Below, piece by piece: positions 63,878 through 64,000 of a stretch of 64,000 nt of DNA. Origin of the DNA: Nocardioides sp. S-1144. Lineage in GTDB: Bacteria > Actinomycetota > Actinomycetes > Propionibacteriales > Nocardioidaceae. Both the position numbers and the translations under genes were made by a program. How positions within the stretch are numbered: the stretch's first letter is position 1; each line of letters begins with the position of its first letter. The notes beneath the pieces are model-generated. The model was given only the letters and a program-made list of their open reading frames with translations. It had not been told where the DNA came from and made no database searches. The stretch spans positions 2,356,001 to 2,420,000 of the forward strand of contig NZ_CP040695.2 in assembly GCF_005954645.2 (NCBI RefSeq), given 5' to 3'.

Positions 63878-64000
63878 TCACTCCCGGGCGCGGGGGTGCG
63901 CCGTGGCGAAGACCTCGCGCAGGTTGTCGACGGTCACGAGCGTATAGACCTGGGTGGTGGTCACCGACGCGTGCCCCAGCAGCTCCTGGACGACGCGGAC
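63878..64000 (-). CDS. xerD: Tyrosine recombinase XerD, C-terminal end (partial)
   Basis: The frame runs off the right edge; 40 residues are visible, beginning [20 protein letters not shown] and ending in the [12 protein letters not shown] block. The segment holds the conserved LLGHxSxxTTQxYT motif with the nucleophile Tyr, and the VTVDNLREV tail is typical of XerD. It resolves chromosome dimers at dif with XerC. Confidence 0.88.
   Translation of the reverse strand, partial: VRVVQELLGHASVTTTQVYTLVTVDNLREVFATAHPRARE

Overview
The window is a contiguous piece of a very GC-rich actinobacterial chromosome. Gene content and order (recO-uppS; xerD ... parA-scpA-scpB-rluB ... cmk-plsC-der; class I RNR under a B12 riboswitch; ImuA'/ImuB/DnaE2 mutasome) fit Propionibacteriales, most plausibly Nocardioides or a close relative. 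That placement is inference from gene content, not from a marker search. About 62 genes can be supported, many joined by 4-bp GTGA/ATGA overlaps, plus one tRNA, two cobalamin riboswitches, a leucine leader peptide, a LexA-type SOS box and several unusual repeats. No insertion sequence, phage gene or CRISPR array was seen.

Layout. 1-9.9 kb: end of a zinc/manganese-type ABC transporter, uppS, recO, a hydrolase, a Tat-exported ferritin-like protein, an Nramp transporter, a stand-alone LuxR-type HTH protein, and leuA with its leader peptide. 9.9-21.2 kb: a HAD phosphatase and a YbdK-type ligase, then a cobalamin riboswitch driving six overlapping genes: three exported or surface proteins built from transcobalamin-like domains, followed by an ECF transporter (EcfT, fused EcfA1A2, S component). 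21.4-26 kb: a repeat protein and nrdAB, which face the B12 operon and sit under a second, textbook AdoCbl riboswitch with NrdR-like boxes at the promoter. The R2 subunit carries the residues of the tyrosyl-radical-free class Ic. 26-37 kb: tRNA-Pro(GGG), a block of five 43-bp palindromic repeats, a GH81 beta-1,3-glucanase, an MmyB-type regulator with an SDR, a GH6 lipoprotein, an orphan response regulator, and a three-gene cell-surface glycosyltransferase operon. 37.6-45 kb: a mycosporine-like amino acid (MAA) cluster, HAD-like/mysA/mysB/mysC/mysD/TauD, with a divergent FAD oxidoreductase. 45-52 kb: a VOC/WYL regulator pair and the SOS mutasome operon. 52-64 kb: conserved core genes for ribosome assembly, lipid synthesis, nucleotide metabolism, chromosome segregation, RNA remodelling and the end of xerD.

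How parts work together. The B12-operon proteins probably capture corrinoid outside the membrane and pass it to the ECF importer, and AdoCbl shuts the operon off. The same ligand shuts off the neighbouring B12-independent class I RNR, so the two loci form a B12-economy island. The MAA operon converts sedoheptulose 7-phosphate to a sunscreen mycosporine, with two unusual accessory enzymes. The imuA'-imuB-dnaE2 operon is a DNA-damage-induced mutagenic repair module with a LexA-type box inside its promoter.
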